From Gemmatimonadota bacterium (GTDB lineage: Bacteria; Gemmatimonadota; Gemmatimonadetes; Palauibacterales; KS3-K002): a stretch of DNA of 33,443 nucleotides. Under the pieces are notes generated by a model. The model was not told the origin of the DNA, did no database searches, and was given only the letters and a program-made list of their open reading frames with translations. The stretch covers positions 4,159,937 through 4,193,379 of the forward strand of contig CP070812.1 in the NCBI GenBank assembly GCA_020344015.1, given 5' to 3'. The position numbers and the translations under genes were made by a program. Within the stretch, counting starts at the first letter, position 1, and each line of letters starts with the position of its first letter. Shown piece by piece: positions 1 to 7,965 of the stretch.

Positions 1-113
1 AGTACCTCGCCGGCAAGGGTCCAGCCGTCGACCTGGGGGAAGTCCGAACCTCCCTCGGAGCAGGCAAGGAAAGAGACTGCAACGACGAAGACCGTCTGCG
101 ATGGGCGTTTCAT
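1..113 (-). CDS. Partial lipoprotein, probably DUF6599-like (5' end only)
   Basis: Only the first 37 codons are in the window; the rest lies beyond base 1. The start MKRPSQTVFVVAVSFLAC is a lipoprotein signal: two basic residues, a hydrophobic stretch, then a cysteine in FLAC that would be lipidated. The following residues (DFPQVDGWTLAGEV) resemble the opening of the DUF6599 lipoprotein at 5376-6317, where LLPEQIGSWTRCD occupies the same place. The ATG lies 15 bases after the stop of the aldo/keto reductase on the same strand, so the two are probably co-transcribed and perhaps translationally coupled. The lipoprotein call is well supported by the visible signal; the DUF6599 assignment is an inference from a few residues and from the parallel lipoprotein next to the second DUF362 gene. 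Confidence 0.55.
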   Translation of the reverse strand, partial: MKRPSQTVFVVAVSFLACSEGGSDFPQVDGWTLAGEV

Positions 114-128
114 TTCACGCGCTCTCGT

Positions 129-1526
129 TCACGCCAGGGTCAGCAGATCGTGCACCTGGAGCATGTTGGGTTGTATGTCGATACCGAACGGGCAGGCGCC
201 GGCGCAGTCCCCAGCGCAATCGGCGCAGGCGGAGGCGTTCTTGCCCTCGAGGCCCGCGTACAGCGTCATGGCGTACTTCTCGTTCCCCTGTCCCTCGTAG
301 TAGTAGGCATAGCGCATGACGGTGCTCACCGGCACGTCGTGAGGACAGCTTCCTCCGCAAGCCGCGCATCCGTGACGACAATACTGATCGTTGAGCGCCA
401 GCCTGCACTCCTCCAGCATCCGCGCTTCGGCCGCGCCCAGTTGGGTGCCGGACAACGGGACCACCTTGTCGATAAGGTCGAAGTCGGTAAACGCGACGCA
501 CGCCGTGTGCATGTCCGGATTCTGGAGGACCCAGTGGATACTACCGAGCCTCAGCTGCTCTTCGGTGAGCAGGCCGTACTGTTCGACGAAGGGGCGCGTG
601 CGATCGTATAGATCCTTTTGCCGCTGGGCCCGGGCCTCGAGCCGCTCGATCGCCGCCTCCCGGCTCTGCCCGCGACCGGTCATACGCTCGACGTACTGCT
701 GCTGTTGTTCGGTGAGGTTGTCGGGGTCGACGGGCTCCCAACGCAGCACGCCCGGCGCGGTCTTCATCGCGGTGGTTCCCACGTTGTTGGCTTTGCAGGC
801 CGCGATGATCCGGTCACCGTCCTCGTGGTTCAGGAAGTTGTAAACCAGCAGCATGAGGTCGAAGCGGCCGTCCTCAGCGGCGGCGACCAACACGTCGGCC
901 ATACTGGCCTGTTCCGGTCGCCCGGGCCCGTGGTAGGAAACGCTGGTGAAGCGAACCCGCCCTTCAGCCTTGAGCTTGTCCATCGCGGCGTGGTAGCCGG
1001 GGTGGCTCAGCACCTCGACACTCGAAGCCAGGTGTATGCCGTAGGCGTCGACGTAGTCGGTACGCAGGCGCTCGAGGCTGCCGCGCACGCGCTCGATGAT
1101 TTGCTCAGCGGTGTCGTCGTCCCTGACGCGGCACTTCGAGGCGATGAAGATCTTGTCGCGGTCCATATGCTGCATCGCTTCGCCGATCGCCCGCTCAGCG
1201 GCCCCACGCCCGTAGCCCTCGGCCGTATCGAAATAGTTGACCCCTTTGTCGTACGCGTAGCGGACGACGTTCGACTCCCTGAGCGGTACGCTGCCCATGC
1301 CGACGTCTGAAACGCGCCAGCCGGTGCGGCCCAGGGTGCGATAGCTCTGGATCCGCGCATCCTGTCCGGGCAGGGTGGGGAACAAGCTGGGCGTCGTGCC
1401 GGCGGCGGCGGGAATCGCACCGCCCCCCAACGCCGCGCCCCCGGCCAGGACCGCGCCACCGACTTTGACGAAGTTCCTGCGGGAGATCTCGTCGTTCTGA
1501 GGGTCGGACTTGGGTTTCTCGCTCAT
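129..1526 (-). CDS. TAT-exported aldo/keto reductase with C-terminal Fe-S-like cysteine motifs
   Basis: 465 aa. The ATG at 1526 is preceded by AAGGAG (1534-1539, 7 bases away); an upstream in-frame ATG at 1643 has no such site. The N-terminus carries a twin-arginine motif (SRRNFVK, Arg16-Arg17) followed by an Ala/Gly-rich hydrophobic stretch, so the protein is exported folded. Residues 60-370 are an aldo/keto reductase barrel with the family tetrad visible as Asp100, Tyr105, Lys131 and His165. The last ~95 residues hold two cysteine clusters, CRHGCAACGGSCP and CADCAGDCAGACP, of the kind that bind 4Fe-4S clusters. It may reduce or oxidise a carbonyl/alcohol outside the cytoplasm and pass electrons through Fe-S centres rather than recycle soluble NAD(P)H; that is inference. 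It is divergent from the DUF362/NapH-G operon, whose product could be its electron partner. Substrate unknown. Confidence 0.88.
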   Translation of the reverse strand: MSEKPKSDPQNDEISRRNFVKVGGAVLAGGAALGGGAIPAAAGTTPSLFPTLPGQDARIQSYRTLGRTGWRVSDVGMGSVPLRESNVVRYAYDKGVNYFDTAEGYGRGAAERAIGEAMQHMDRDKIFIASKCRVRDDDTAEQIIERVRGSLERLRTDYVDAYGIHLASSVEVLSHPGYHAAMDKLKAEGRVRFTSVSYHGPGRPEQASMADVLVAAAEDGRFDLMLLVYNFLNHEDGDRIIAACKANNVGTTAMKTAPGVLRWEPVDPDNLTEQQQQYVERMTGRGQSREAAIERLEARAQRQKDLYDRTRPFVEQYGLLTEEQLRLGSIHWVLQNPDMHTACVAFTDFDLIDKVVPLSGTQLGAAEARMLEECRLALNDQYCRHGCAACGGSCPHDVPVSTVMRYAYYYEGQGNEKYAMTLYAGLEGKNASACADCAGDCAGACPFGIDIQPNMLQVHDLLTLA

Positions 1527-1693
1527 GATGCAGCTCCTTACGGGCCAACGTGAGTCGGTTCGCTTGACTGCTTGTCTGGAACAGCTTGGTGGGGTGGGGA
1601 AGAGCGCCTCGACAACCGCACGGCACCCCGCATTCACCGACAAAATAACACCCGGGCGCAGATTCCGCTGCCGAACAGGGATGCAGGCCGAAT

Positions 1694-1722
1694 TTGCCGC
1701 GGCTCTGGAGGCGTCGTATACT
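1694..1722 (+). promoter_or_regulatory. Candidate sigma70-type promoter for the DUF362/NapH-NapG operon
   Basis: TTGCCG (1694-1699) and TATACT (1717-1722) are separated by exactly 17 bases and match the -35 and -10 consensus at 4/6 and 5/6. Transcription would begin near 1729, leaving a leader of about 25 bases with an AGGAGG (1736-1741) before the ATG at 1754. Read by eye only. Confidence 0.45.
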
Positions 1723-1753
1723 GGGCGGAGCCCGCAGGAGGCATCGGAAAGGA

Positions 1754-2707
1754 ATGGATCGCAGGGACTTTCTGAAGAAAACGGGCCCGGCGGTGGCGCT
1801 GGCGGCGGTGACCGGCGGCACTGGGCTGGCCTTCCATAACCGCGAGGCGACTCGGCACCGGTCTCTGTTCGTGAAAAGCGCCAACTTCGAGGTGCCGCCC
1901 GATCCCTCGCTTCCCATACTCACCTCCGCCACGAACACCGATCCCGTGGCGGCTCTGAACGCCGCACTCGATGCCGTGGGCGGTATCGGGCGGTTCGTTC
2001 AGGCGGGTGAGCGGGTAGTGGTGAAGCCGAACGTCGGCTGGGACCGTACTCCGGAGCAGGGCGCGAACACGCATCCCGCCCTGGTGAGCGAGATGGTCCG
2101 GCTGTGCCTGTCGGCCGGCGCCGCTCAGGTGATCGTGGCCGACGTCAGTTGCAACGACCCTCGACGCAGCTTCCTGCGCTCCGGCATCAAGGAAGCCGGT
2201 GAGGTGGCCGGGGCGAGCGTGATGCTTCCTACCCCGGAAGACTTCGTCGATGTCGATCTCGGCGGCTTGGTGCTGACGAGATGGCCGGTGTTGAAACACT
2301 TCGTACAGGCCGACCGGCTGATCAACATGCCGATCGTCAAGCAACACTCGCTCACCCGCTGCACCATAGGGATGAAGAACCTGTACGGCATACTCGGCGG
2401 ACGACGGAACCGGCTGCACCAAGAGATCGATCAGTCGATCGTCGACCTGGCCGCTTTCGTCCGGCCGACGCTCACCGTAGTGGACGCTACGCGCGTCATG
2501 TTCAGGGGCGGCCCGCAGGGCGGCTCGCTGGACGACGTGTCGGTAGAGAACACGGTCATGTGCTCGACCGATCAAGTGGCGGCCGACGCGAGGGCAGCGG
2601 AGTTCCTGGGTCTCAGCGGCCGTCAGGTCGGTCATATAGCGTTGGCCGCGCGCGCGGGACTCGGTTCGCTGGACTATCAAGCCGCCGGGTACAGAGAGGT
2701 AGTCTGA
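1754..2707 (+). CDS. DUF362 domain protein with TAT signal
   Basis: 317 aa. Start chosen at MDRRDFLKKTG because it gives a clean twin-arginine signal and has AGGAGG (1736-1741) upstream, although 12 bases is a rather long spacing. The body matches the DUF362 family: VVVKPNVGWDR, a HPALVSEMV segment, VIVADVS, the MPIVKQHSLTRCTIGMKN region and a closing CSTDQVAADARAAEFLG block. DUF362 proteins are widespread near Fe-S proteins, some carrying ferredoxin domains themselves; this copy has none. The biochemical role of the family is not firmly established. The stop codon overlaps the ATG of a six-codon ORF that in turn overlaps the start of the polyferredoxin gene, so the two genes are one operon. 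A second DUF362 protein lies at 4468-5364 on the opposite strand. Confidence 0.85.
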   Translation: MDRRDFLKKTGPAVALAAVTGGTGLAFHNREATRHRSLFVKSANFEVPPDPSLPILTSATNTDPVAALNAALDAVGGIGRFVQAGERVVVKPNVGWDRTPEQGANTHPALVSEMVRLCLSAGAAQVIVADVSCNDPRRSFLRSGIKEAGEVAGASVMLPTPEDFVDVDLGGLVLTRWPVLKHFVQADRLINMPIVKQHSLTRCTIGMKNLYGILGGRRNRLHQEIDQSIVDLAAFVRPTLTVVDATRVMFRGGPQGGSLDDVSVENTVMCSTDQVAADARAAEFLGLSGRQVGHIALAARAGLGSLDYQAAGYREVV

Positions 2708-2727
2708 TGAGCATCCGAGTCGTATGA
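2707..2727 (+). other. Six-codon linking ORF between DUF362 and polyferredoxin genes
   Basis: ATG at 2707 overlaps the DUF362 stop (TGATG) and opens the six-codon frame MSIRVV; its TGA at 2725-2727 overlaps the ATG of the next gene at 2724. The segments beginning at 2707 and 2724 are imperfect 17-base repeats (12 of 17 identical, both starting MSI), so the real start looks like a tandem duplication. A termination-reinitiation relay is plausible but not shown. Confidence 0.4.
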
Positions 2728-4388
2728 GTATCCAGACCGTCAGGAATCTCCGCCGCGCGTCTCAAGTCGTCTTCTTTCTCATCTTTTTCTGGCTCATCCT
2801 CAAAACGACCTTCGAAGTCGATTTCAGCCCGGCCGAGGTATCGGAAATAAGGCTGCCCTACCCGGTCTCCATCGCGCTCGAGCTCGATCCGCTGGCGGCG
2901 CTGATGACTCTGCTGGCCAGTGGCACCCTGCACAGAGGACTTCTGTGGTCGCTGGTGATCCTGATACCGACGATCTTCCTCGGCCGCTTCTTCTGCGGTT
3001 GGGTCTGTCCGCTGGGCAGCCTGAACCACTGGATATCCGGCGTACGCTCCGAGCGTGCCTGGCGCAAGGGCAAGCGGCTGCTGGAATCCAACCGTTACAA
3101 GAAGTATCAGCGGATCAAGTACTACGTCTTGTTCTTCTGCCTCGGTGCAGCGCTGCTAGGGAGCCTGCAGGCGGGGCTCTTCGACCCGCTGCCGCTCTTG
3201 GCCCGCTCGATCGGGACGGCATTTCTGCCCGCGCTCCACACCAGCGGGTTGGCGCTGGCGGCGGCGGCGGCCGACACCGGAATCGGACCGGTGGCCGCCG
3301 CGGGCCAGGGCATCTACGACCTGCTCGCCGCGACTTTGCTGCCCTACAGGCAGGCGCATTTCCACGGAGTCGTGTTCATCGGCCTCTTGTTCGTGACGAT
3401 ACTCTTGCTGAACCGCGTCTTCACGCGCTTCTGGTGTCGGGGCATCTGTCCGTTGGGCGCGCTGCTCGGCGTGTTCTCGCGGTTCGCGATATTGGGACTC
3501 GAGAAGGACGAAGAGGCGTGCGACGCCTGCAACAAGTGTCTGCTGGCGTGCCAGGGCGCGGACAACCCGGATGTGGGCAGCCGCTGGCGGCAGGCCGAGT
3601 GTCATCTGTGCCTCAACTGCCAGGCTGCCTGTCCCGAGGGATCGCTCAAGTTCAAGTTCTTCCCCAGCCAGCCGGACACCAAGACGAACCCCGCCGGCAC
3701 GCAGAAAATAGATGTCACGCGACGCAAGGTTTTGGCGTCGTTGGCCGGCGGATTGGGGGCGGTGCTGCTCTTCCGGTCGGGCGACGCCCACGAAGTCAAC
3801 CGCTCGCCGTTCGTGGTTCGGCCGCCGGGCTCGCTACCCGAGGACGACTTCCTCGGTCGCTGCATCCGCTGCGGCCAGTGCATGCGCGTCTGTCCCAACA
3901 ACGCCCTGCATCCCACGCTGCTCGAGTCGGGTTTGGAAGGTCTCTGGACGCCGTATCTGATCGCCAAGGTCGGATACTGCGAGCCGACCTGTACGCTGTG
4001 CGGGCAGGTCTGCCCCACCGGAGCGATCGGCGAGCTGACTCTGACCCAGAAAGTCGGCGACGAGGAGACTCCGCCGGACCGGATCGGCACAGCCTTTCTC
4101 GATCGCGGTCGCTGTCTGCCCTGGGCGATGGCCACGCCCTGCATCGTCTGCGAGGAATGGTGCCCGACCTCGCCCAAGGCGATCTACCTGATGGAGGAGA
4201 CGGCCGTCGACCGGTTGGGGAACGAGGTGGAGGTTAAACGGCCCTACGTAGATCCAGCGCTCTGCACCGGCTGTGGGGCCTGCGAGTTCGCCTGCCCGGT
4301 ATGGGACCGCAAGGCGATCTACATCACGTCGGTGGGCGAGTCACGCTCGGAGACCAACCAGATCCTGCTGGAGAGACAGCGCGCCTGA
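2724..4388 (+). CDS. NapH-NapG-like fused membrane polyferredoxin
   Basis: 554 aa. Residues 1-310 look like NapH/NosR/MauN-type membrane ferredoxins: hydrophobic segments near 13-30, 72-90, 131-152 and 212-230, two CxxxCP motifs (CGWVCP, 91-96; CRGICP, 238-243), then two 4Fe-4S clusters (CDACNKCLLAC at 266-276; CHLCLNCQAACP at 293-304). At 332-352 a twin-arginine-like segment (TRRKVLASLAGGLGAVLLF) begins a NapG-like half with PPGSLPEDDFLGRCIRC and four further ferredoxin motifs (C380-C390, CEPTCTLCGQVCP, CIVCEEWCP, CTGCGACEFACP). NapH and NapG are normally separate, passing quinol electrons to a periplasmic acceptor. Here the internal TAT-like stretch would place the second half outside the membrane. 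Its expected role is to link the quinone pool to the exported reductase and DUF362 proteins; the partner is inferred, the fusion is read directly. Confidence 0.87.
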   Translation: MSIQTVRNLRRASQVVFFLIFFWLILKTTFEVDFSPAEVSEIRLPYPVSIALELDPLAALMTLLASGTLHRGLLWSLVILIPTIFLGRFFCGWVCPLGSLNHWISGVRSERAWRKGKRLLESNRYKKYQRIKYYVLFFCLGAALLGSLQAGLFDPLPLLARSIGTAFLPALHTSGLALAAAAADTGIGPVAAAGQGIYDLLAATLLPYRQAHFHGVVFIGLLFVTILLLNRVFTRFWCRGICPLGALLGVFSRFAILGLEKDEEACDACNKCLLACQGADNPDVGSRWRQAECHLCLNCQAACPEGSLKFKFFPSQPDTKTNPAGTQKIDVTRRKVLASLAGGLGAVLLFRSGDAHEVNRSPFVVRPPGSLPEDDFLGRCIRCGQCMRVCPNNALHPTLLESGLEGLWTPYLIAKVGYCEPTCTLCGQVCPTGAIGELTLTQKVGDEETPPDRIGTAFLDRGRCLPWAMATPCIVCEEWCPTSPKAIYLMEETAVDRLGNEVEVKRPYVDPALCTGCGACEFACPVWDRKAIYITSVGESRSETNQILLERQRA

Positions 4389-4467
4389 CGTGCCGGGTCA
4401 CGAGTTTCGCTCCGGGGAACCCGGGCGCCTCGCTGGCGCAAAATCCCAATCGTATTTTAGCGACCCG

Positions 4468-5364
4468 CTAGATCAGACTGTCGTCCTGCCAGCCGAGCCT
4501 GACGAGCTCGATCTTCTCCATTGCGGCGTTGCCTAGACCGTACTCAGTATCGGCTAGCGCAATATGATGGGCCGTCGGCTGCAGCGGCCGATCTTCACCG
4601 AACACCAATCGCCGTTTCTGCTGGATGATACGCAGGCCGACGGCGTCGGCGGCCACCGGATCGGTGCTCACGATCAGACCGCCGTACGGCCAGGTGTAGA
4701 CCGGGTCGAAGTGGTGCGGCCCGATGTTGTGAAACTGAGGATTCAGCATCACCAGAACGTTGAGCCGGGTCTTCCCCCTGGTGGTGGGGAGGTCCCACAG
4801 CTTCGCCAGGCTGGCGCAGGCATCGTCGTGATAGTCCGGCGGATGATCGAACGTGATGTAATTCTTGATCAGACTCCCGACACCGGACCATGCGTGGGTG
4901 CGCATCGGTCGCGTGTTGATCAGCGCCGTGCTTCTTCGGAAGACATCGATACGCAACACATCGCGGTCCGACATGGCAATGTTCTCTTCCGGAACACCCG
5001 CACCCAGCACGCCGCGCCGGATCGCACCCTCCAATTCCGGCGGTGTCGGCAGGTAGGGCCACACGTTGGTCTTGATGCCGACGGCGTCCTCGGGTCGGAT
5101 CATCTGGGCCCAGCAGTCGGACGGCGTCTCTAAACCGAACAACGCCACGAGCGCCTCATCCAGCATCGCCTGAATTAGTTCGGCGTCGTAGTCGTTGAGG
5201 GCACGGACGACGTCCTCGTTGCGGATCAACACAACTCGGGAATTCCCGGCCTGCGCGACTTTGCCGAAGGCCGGCCTCGGCAGGCCTGCCGCCATGCCTA
5301 GCAGGGCGCCGCCCACTCCTTTCATGAAATCCCGTCGGCTGAGTCCTGTCTTCCTTTCGGCCAT
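4468..5364 (-). CDS. DUF362 domain protein with TAT signal (second copy)
   Basis: 298 aa, starting MAERKTGLSRRDFMKGVGG, a clear twin-arginine signal (Arg10-Arg11). GAGG lies about 10 bases upstream of the ATG. The fold resembles the DUF362 family: VGIKTNVWP near residue 100, TRPMRTHAWSGVGSLIKNYI, and the ISTDPVAADAVGL-type block near residue 240 (here GGLIVSTDPVAADAVGLR). No ferredoxin cysteines are visible. It follows the DUF6599 lipoprotein gene on the same strand with an 11-base gap, so these two form an operon convergent with the polyferredoxin gene. Its similarity to the protein at 1754-2707 is limited to family motifs, so this is not a recent duplication. Function unknown; an exported role near Fe-S electron carriers is the only thing the context supports. 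Confidence 0.8.
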   Translation of the reverse strand: MAERKTGLSRRDFMKGVGGALLGMAAGLPRPAFGKVAQAGNSRVVLIRNEDVVRALNDYDAELIQAMLDEALVALFGLETPSDCWAQMIRPEDAVGIKTNVWPYLPTPPELEGAIRRGVLGAGVPEENIAMSDRDVLRIDVFRRSTALINTRPMRTHAWSGVGSLIKNYITFDHPPDYHDDACASLAKLWDLPTTRGKTRLNVLVMLNPQFHNIGPHHFDPVYTWPYGGLIVSTDPVAADAVGLRIIQQKRRLVFGEDRPLQPTAHHIALADTEYGLGNAAMEKIELVRLGWQDDSLI

Positions 5365-5375
5365 GGCTCTGATCC

Positions 5376-6317
5376 TCAGTCTGATGACCCTGTAAGTCGG
5401 TTCAGCGTCGCCCGGAAGAGATCGTTTGCCTCGGTCTCCGAAACCGCATCGAGCACCACGACCACGAAGCGATCGCGGTGTCCATATAATATAAATGCGC
5501 CGTTCTCGGTCTCGATCGCCTGCGACTCAGCGGCTCCCGGCACATAGGCCTGCCCGAACGAGGATACTGCCGCCGCCGCATCGGCGTCGTCGCCGTACCT
5601 CACCAGCAGCAGATACGTCGAGCCGGGCGCGTAGCGCGCCATCACGGCGTCGGTCTCGTCGCTCAGCTCGAGGATGTTCTCACGCGCCAAATAGTAGTGG
5701 TAGTTCAGCGACTGATGGAGATGGAAGAACCGCTGGCTGAAAGCCACGAGCCCCTCGTCGGGCAACATGGCCACCAGGTCGGGAGGGTCCGATGCAGGCG
5801 GCAGGCGCTCCGATATCGCGCGCGCGAACTCCAGCAGAGCGCGATCCGAGTCATCGGTGCGTTCCTCGGCGGCGACACAGGCGTAGTAGCGCTCCTGCCA
5901 GAAGCAGAGCACGCGACCCTTCTGTTCGTAACCGCCGCCGATACCGGTCTCCTCTCGCTCGCGAGCGTAGCTGAACACCCCGTATGCATCTGCCGGCTTC
6001 CCCATGTCGAACAGTTCGACGGTGATATCGGGGCCCTGCGCACTGGTGTAAAAGGCCACGACTACCTGGTCGAACGCGTAGGAGCGATACACATCGCCGG
6101 CGCCGTCGATGTAATCGAAGATCGTCTCGCGGTCGTAGGAGTCCACAGCGTCGCAGCGCGTCCAGCTACCGATCTGTTCGGGAAGCAGGTCGATCACTGC
6201 TGTGTTTCTCGGTTCCCGGGTCCCGCAACCGTGCAGGAACGCGCTGGTCAGCAACAGCGCTGCCAGCATCGGAACCGATCTCCTTGTGGGAAGGAACGCC
6301 TCAGTTGAGTGTGCCAT
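5376..6317 (-). CDS. DUF6599-like lipoprotein
   Basis: 313 aa from ATG 6317. The N-terminus has two arginines, a hydrophobic run MLAALLLTSAF and the lipobox LHGC, so the mature protein starts at Cys31 and is lipid-anchored. An alternative ATG at 6269 has a better ribosome site (AAGGAG at 6280-6285) but would give a signal peptide with no positive charge; the choice is open. The body (LLPEQIGSWTRCD, IFDYIDGAGDVYRSYAF, ELFDMGKPADAYGVFSY, RYYACV, PGSTYLLLVRYGD) matches the DUF6599 family as I know it. No enzymatic function is established for the family. It precedes the second DUF362 gene by 11 bases, and the partial gene at the left edge appears to be a counterpart next to the reductase. Confidence 0.75.
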   Translation of the reverse strand: MAHSTEAFLPTRRSVPMLAALLLTSAFLHGCGTREPRNTAVIDLLPEQIGSWTRCDAVDSYDRETIFDYIDGAGDVYRSYAFDQVVVAFYTSAQGPDITVELFDMGKPADAYGVFSYAREREETGIGGGYEQKGRVLCFWQERYYACVAAEERTDDSDRALLEFARAISERLPPASDPPDLVAMLPDEGLVAFSQRFFHLHQSLNYHYYLARENILELSDETDAVMARYAPGSTYLLLVRYGDDADAAAAVSSFGQAYVPGAAESQAIETENGAFILYGHRDRFVVVVLDAVSETEANDLFRATLNRLTGSSD

Positions 6318-6488
6318 CGGATATTGCGACGAAGCTAGCTCTGGGGCTACGTACGAGTCAAGCAAGAGTCGCGATGAACTGCATCGAACCCTTCACGTCT
6401 CTTGAGTGTCCAAACACTAGGACCCCACTCGGCATCCCAAGGCCCAGTCAGAGTGAATGCGAATACCTCAATCGGAAGGCGGAGCCGA

Positions 6489-6884
6489 ATGAACAGGTCC
6501 GACGGGGGATATCCGTGGCTATTGCTTCTTGTTAGTGTCGCCGTCTGCCTTTCCTGCAGCGATATCGCAGGGAATGACCGCTCTGATGGTGACGAGCCCG
6601 ACGTGTTGTGGCTCGAAACCCACGCGGTGCCGATTAACAGCGCGGATCCAGACGTCGGCGAACCCAATCTGTCGGTACTAGGTGCAAACCTCGATCTCAG
6701 CCGGGTCGACTATTCGGAGGCAGGCGCAGGTTGGTTGATAGGACCGAGGAACATACGCATCATAGGGGCGGACTATTGCGCGGCAAACGATGCAGAGTAC
6801 TACTACTCGACATCACTGCCCGTTCACTATGACGGAATCGTGCACTTCGAGGACACCAACCCCACTACGCGCATCACCTTCTGA
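6489..6884 (+). CDS. Small secreted or lipid-anchored protein of unknown function
   Basis: 131 aa. The start MNRSDGGYPWLLLLVSVAVCLSC gives a short signal peptide ending in two cysteines; neither fits the lipobox rule perfectly (CLSC, SVAVC), so lipid anchoring is uncertain. The mature part is acidic and rich in Asp, Tyr and Asn (ADYCAANDAEYYYSTSLP) and resembles no family I recognise. A weak GGAG lies just upstream of the ATG; an earlier in-frame ATG at 6402 would place a long non-signal extension in front. It sits alone between the divergent DUF6599 operon and the following three-gene operon. The coding call rests on the signal peptide and frame; it could still be spurious. Confidence 0.5.
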   Translation: MNRSDGGYPWLLLLVSVAVCLSCSDIAGNDRSDGDEPDVLWLETHAVPINSADPDVGEPNLSVLGANLDLSRVDYSEAGAGWLIGPRNIRIIGADYCAANDAEYYYSTSLPVHYDGIVHFEDTNPTTRITF

Positions 6885-6950
6885 GTATCAAGCCCGTCCG
6901 GAAATCTCACCCAGGGGTCTGTTGCCCCTCCGACGACATTGCGCCATGAT

Positions 6951-6970
6951 GGGTACCGCCTCGGTACTCC
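6951..6970. repeat. Short inverted repeat upstream of the TIM-barrel operon
   Basis: GTACCG (6953-6958) and CGGTAC (6962-6967) form a 6-bp stem with a 3-base loop, 33 bases before the ATG at 7000. A second small stem, AGGGG/CCCCT, lies at 6913-6929. Neither is followed by a T-run, so these are not obvious terminators; an operator or leader structure is possible. Confidence 0.25.
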
Positions 6971-6999
6971 CAGTCACAGCCGCAGCAGGAGAAAGCGTG

Positions 7000-7965
7000 A
7001 TGATGGATCGCAGGGACTTCGTCAAACATACCGGTGTGGTTTTGGCCGCCGCCTCCTCGGTGGGGAGCTTGGCAGCCTGTTCGGAAGGGGCAGGGGGGGC
7101 AAGGGAAGCGTCCGACCCGCACGTTGGAGCGGCGGGGATCGGGATGTGTGACTGGAACCTCGGGTCGATGTGTGATCCCGAGCAGATTCCCAAAGCGGCC
7201 GAGGCCGACCTGGAGGGGATCCAGGTGAGTCTGGGACGAACCCCGGACGAGATCGTCCTCAGGGATCCCAGCGTCCGGGCGCGCTATCTAGAGCTCGGCC
7301 GGCAGCACCGGATCACGTTCCACTCCGTCGCCCTCGGGCTGCTGAACGGCAACCCCCTGGCGGAGCAACCCCGGGCCGCCGTCTGGTTGGTCGACGCCAT
7401 CGAGGCCGCCGTCGCGCTCGGTGCGGGCAATGTGCTGATGGCCTTCTTCGGGAACGGCGATCTGCGCTTCAGGGGTGAGGGCGGCGCTTTCGTCAACGAG
7501 TCCGAATCCGGCTTCGCGTCTTTCCGACTGGACGAGGCCAAGGTCACGAGTGTCGTCGAGACCCTGGAGCAGGTCGTCCCGCGGGCCCGGGATGCGGGGG
7601 TGGTGTTGGGGCTGGAGAACACCATCTCGGCGGCGCAGAACCTTGAGATCATCGAGCGGGTTGGCTCGGAATGGCTGCAGGTCTACTACGACGTGGGCAA
7701 CTCCACCGGCTACGGCTACGACGTACCCGGTGAGCTGCGGATGCTGGGCAACGACCGGATCTGCGAGGTCCACCTGAAGGATTGGGGCACACGGCTTTTG
7801 GGCAGCGACGAGGCCACGGTGGACATGGCGGCCGCCGCGGCGGCGCTGAACGACATCGGCTACGACAAGTGGCTCGTGCTGGAGACCAGCGGCCGTGAGG
7901 ATCGCTTCCTAGAGGACACGCGCCGTAACGTGGCCTGGGCGCGGCAGACCTTCAAGACCGCGTGA
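7000..7965 (+). CDS. TAT-exported lipoprotein, sugar isomerase/epimerase-like TIM barrel
   Basis: 321 aa. ATG at 7000 has AGGAGA (6987-6992) seven bases upstream; a second ATG follows at 7003. The N-terminus combines a twin-arginine motif (MDRRDFVK) with a lipobox ending SLAAC (Cys27), so the protein is exported folded and lipid-anchored. The rest is a xylose-isomerase-like/AP-endonuclease-2-type barrel: GLENT (Glu206), YYDVGN (Asp231), EVHLKD (His258) and LVLETSG (Glu295) are at the positions where this superfamily binds its divalent metal. Members isomerise or epimerise sugars, keto-sugars or inositols, or dehydrate their derivatives. Its stop overlaps the GTG of the cytochrome gene by four bases (GTGA), so it is the first gene of a coupled operon. 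Substrate not determinable. Confidence 0.87.
   Translation: MMDRRDFVKHTGVVLAAASSVGSLAACSEGAGGAREASDPHVGAAGIGMCDWNLGSMCDPEQIPKAAEADLEGIQVSLGRTPDEIVLRDPSVRARYLELGRQHRITFHSVALGLLNGNPLAEQPRAAVWLVDAIEAAVALGAGNVLMAFFGNGDLRFRGEGGAFVNESESGFASFRLDEAKVTSVVETLEQVVPRARDAGVVLGLENTISAAQNLEIIERVGSEWLQVYYDVGNSTGYGYDVPGELRMLGNDRICEVHLKDWGTRLLGSDEATVDMAAAAAALNDIGYDKWLVLETSGREDRFLEDTRRNVAWARQTFKTA

Noticed and set aside
2945..4237. 430-residue frame on the plus strand overlapping the polyferredoxin gene
   Set aside because: It is a +1/+2 frame shadow of a gene with unmistakable Fe-S motifs; Arg/Gly/Ala-rich, no domain or signal.
4412..4440. Hairpins between the convergent polyferredoxin and DUF362 genes (CCGGG/CCCGG and GCGCC/GGCGC)
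   Set aside because: They overlap each other and only 5 bp stems are seen without a T-run; too weak to call a terminator.
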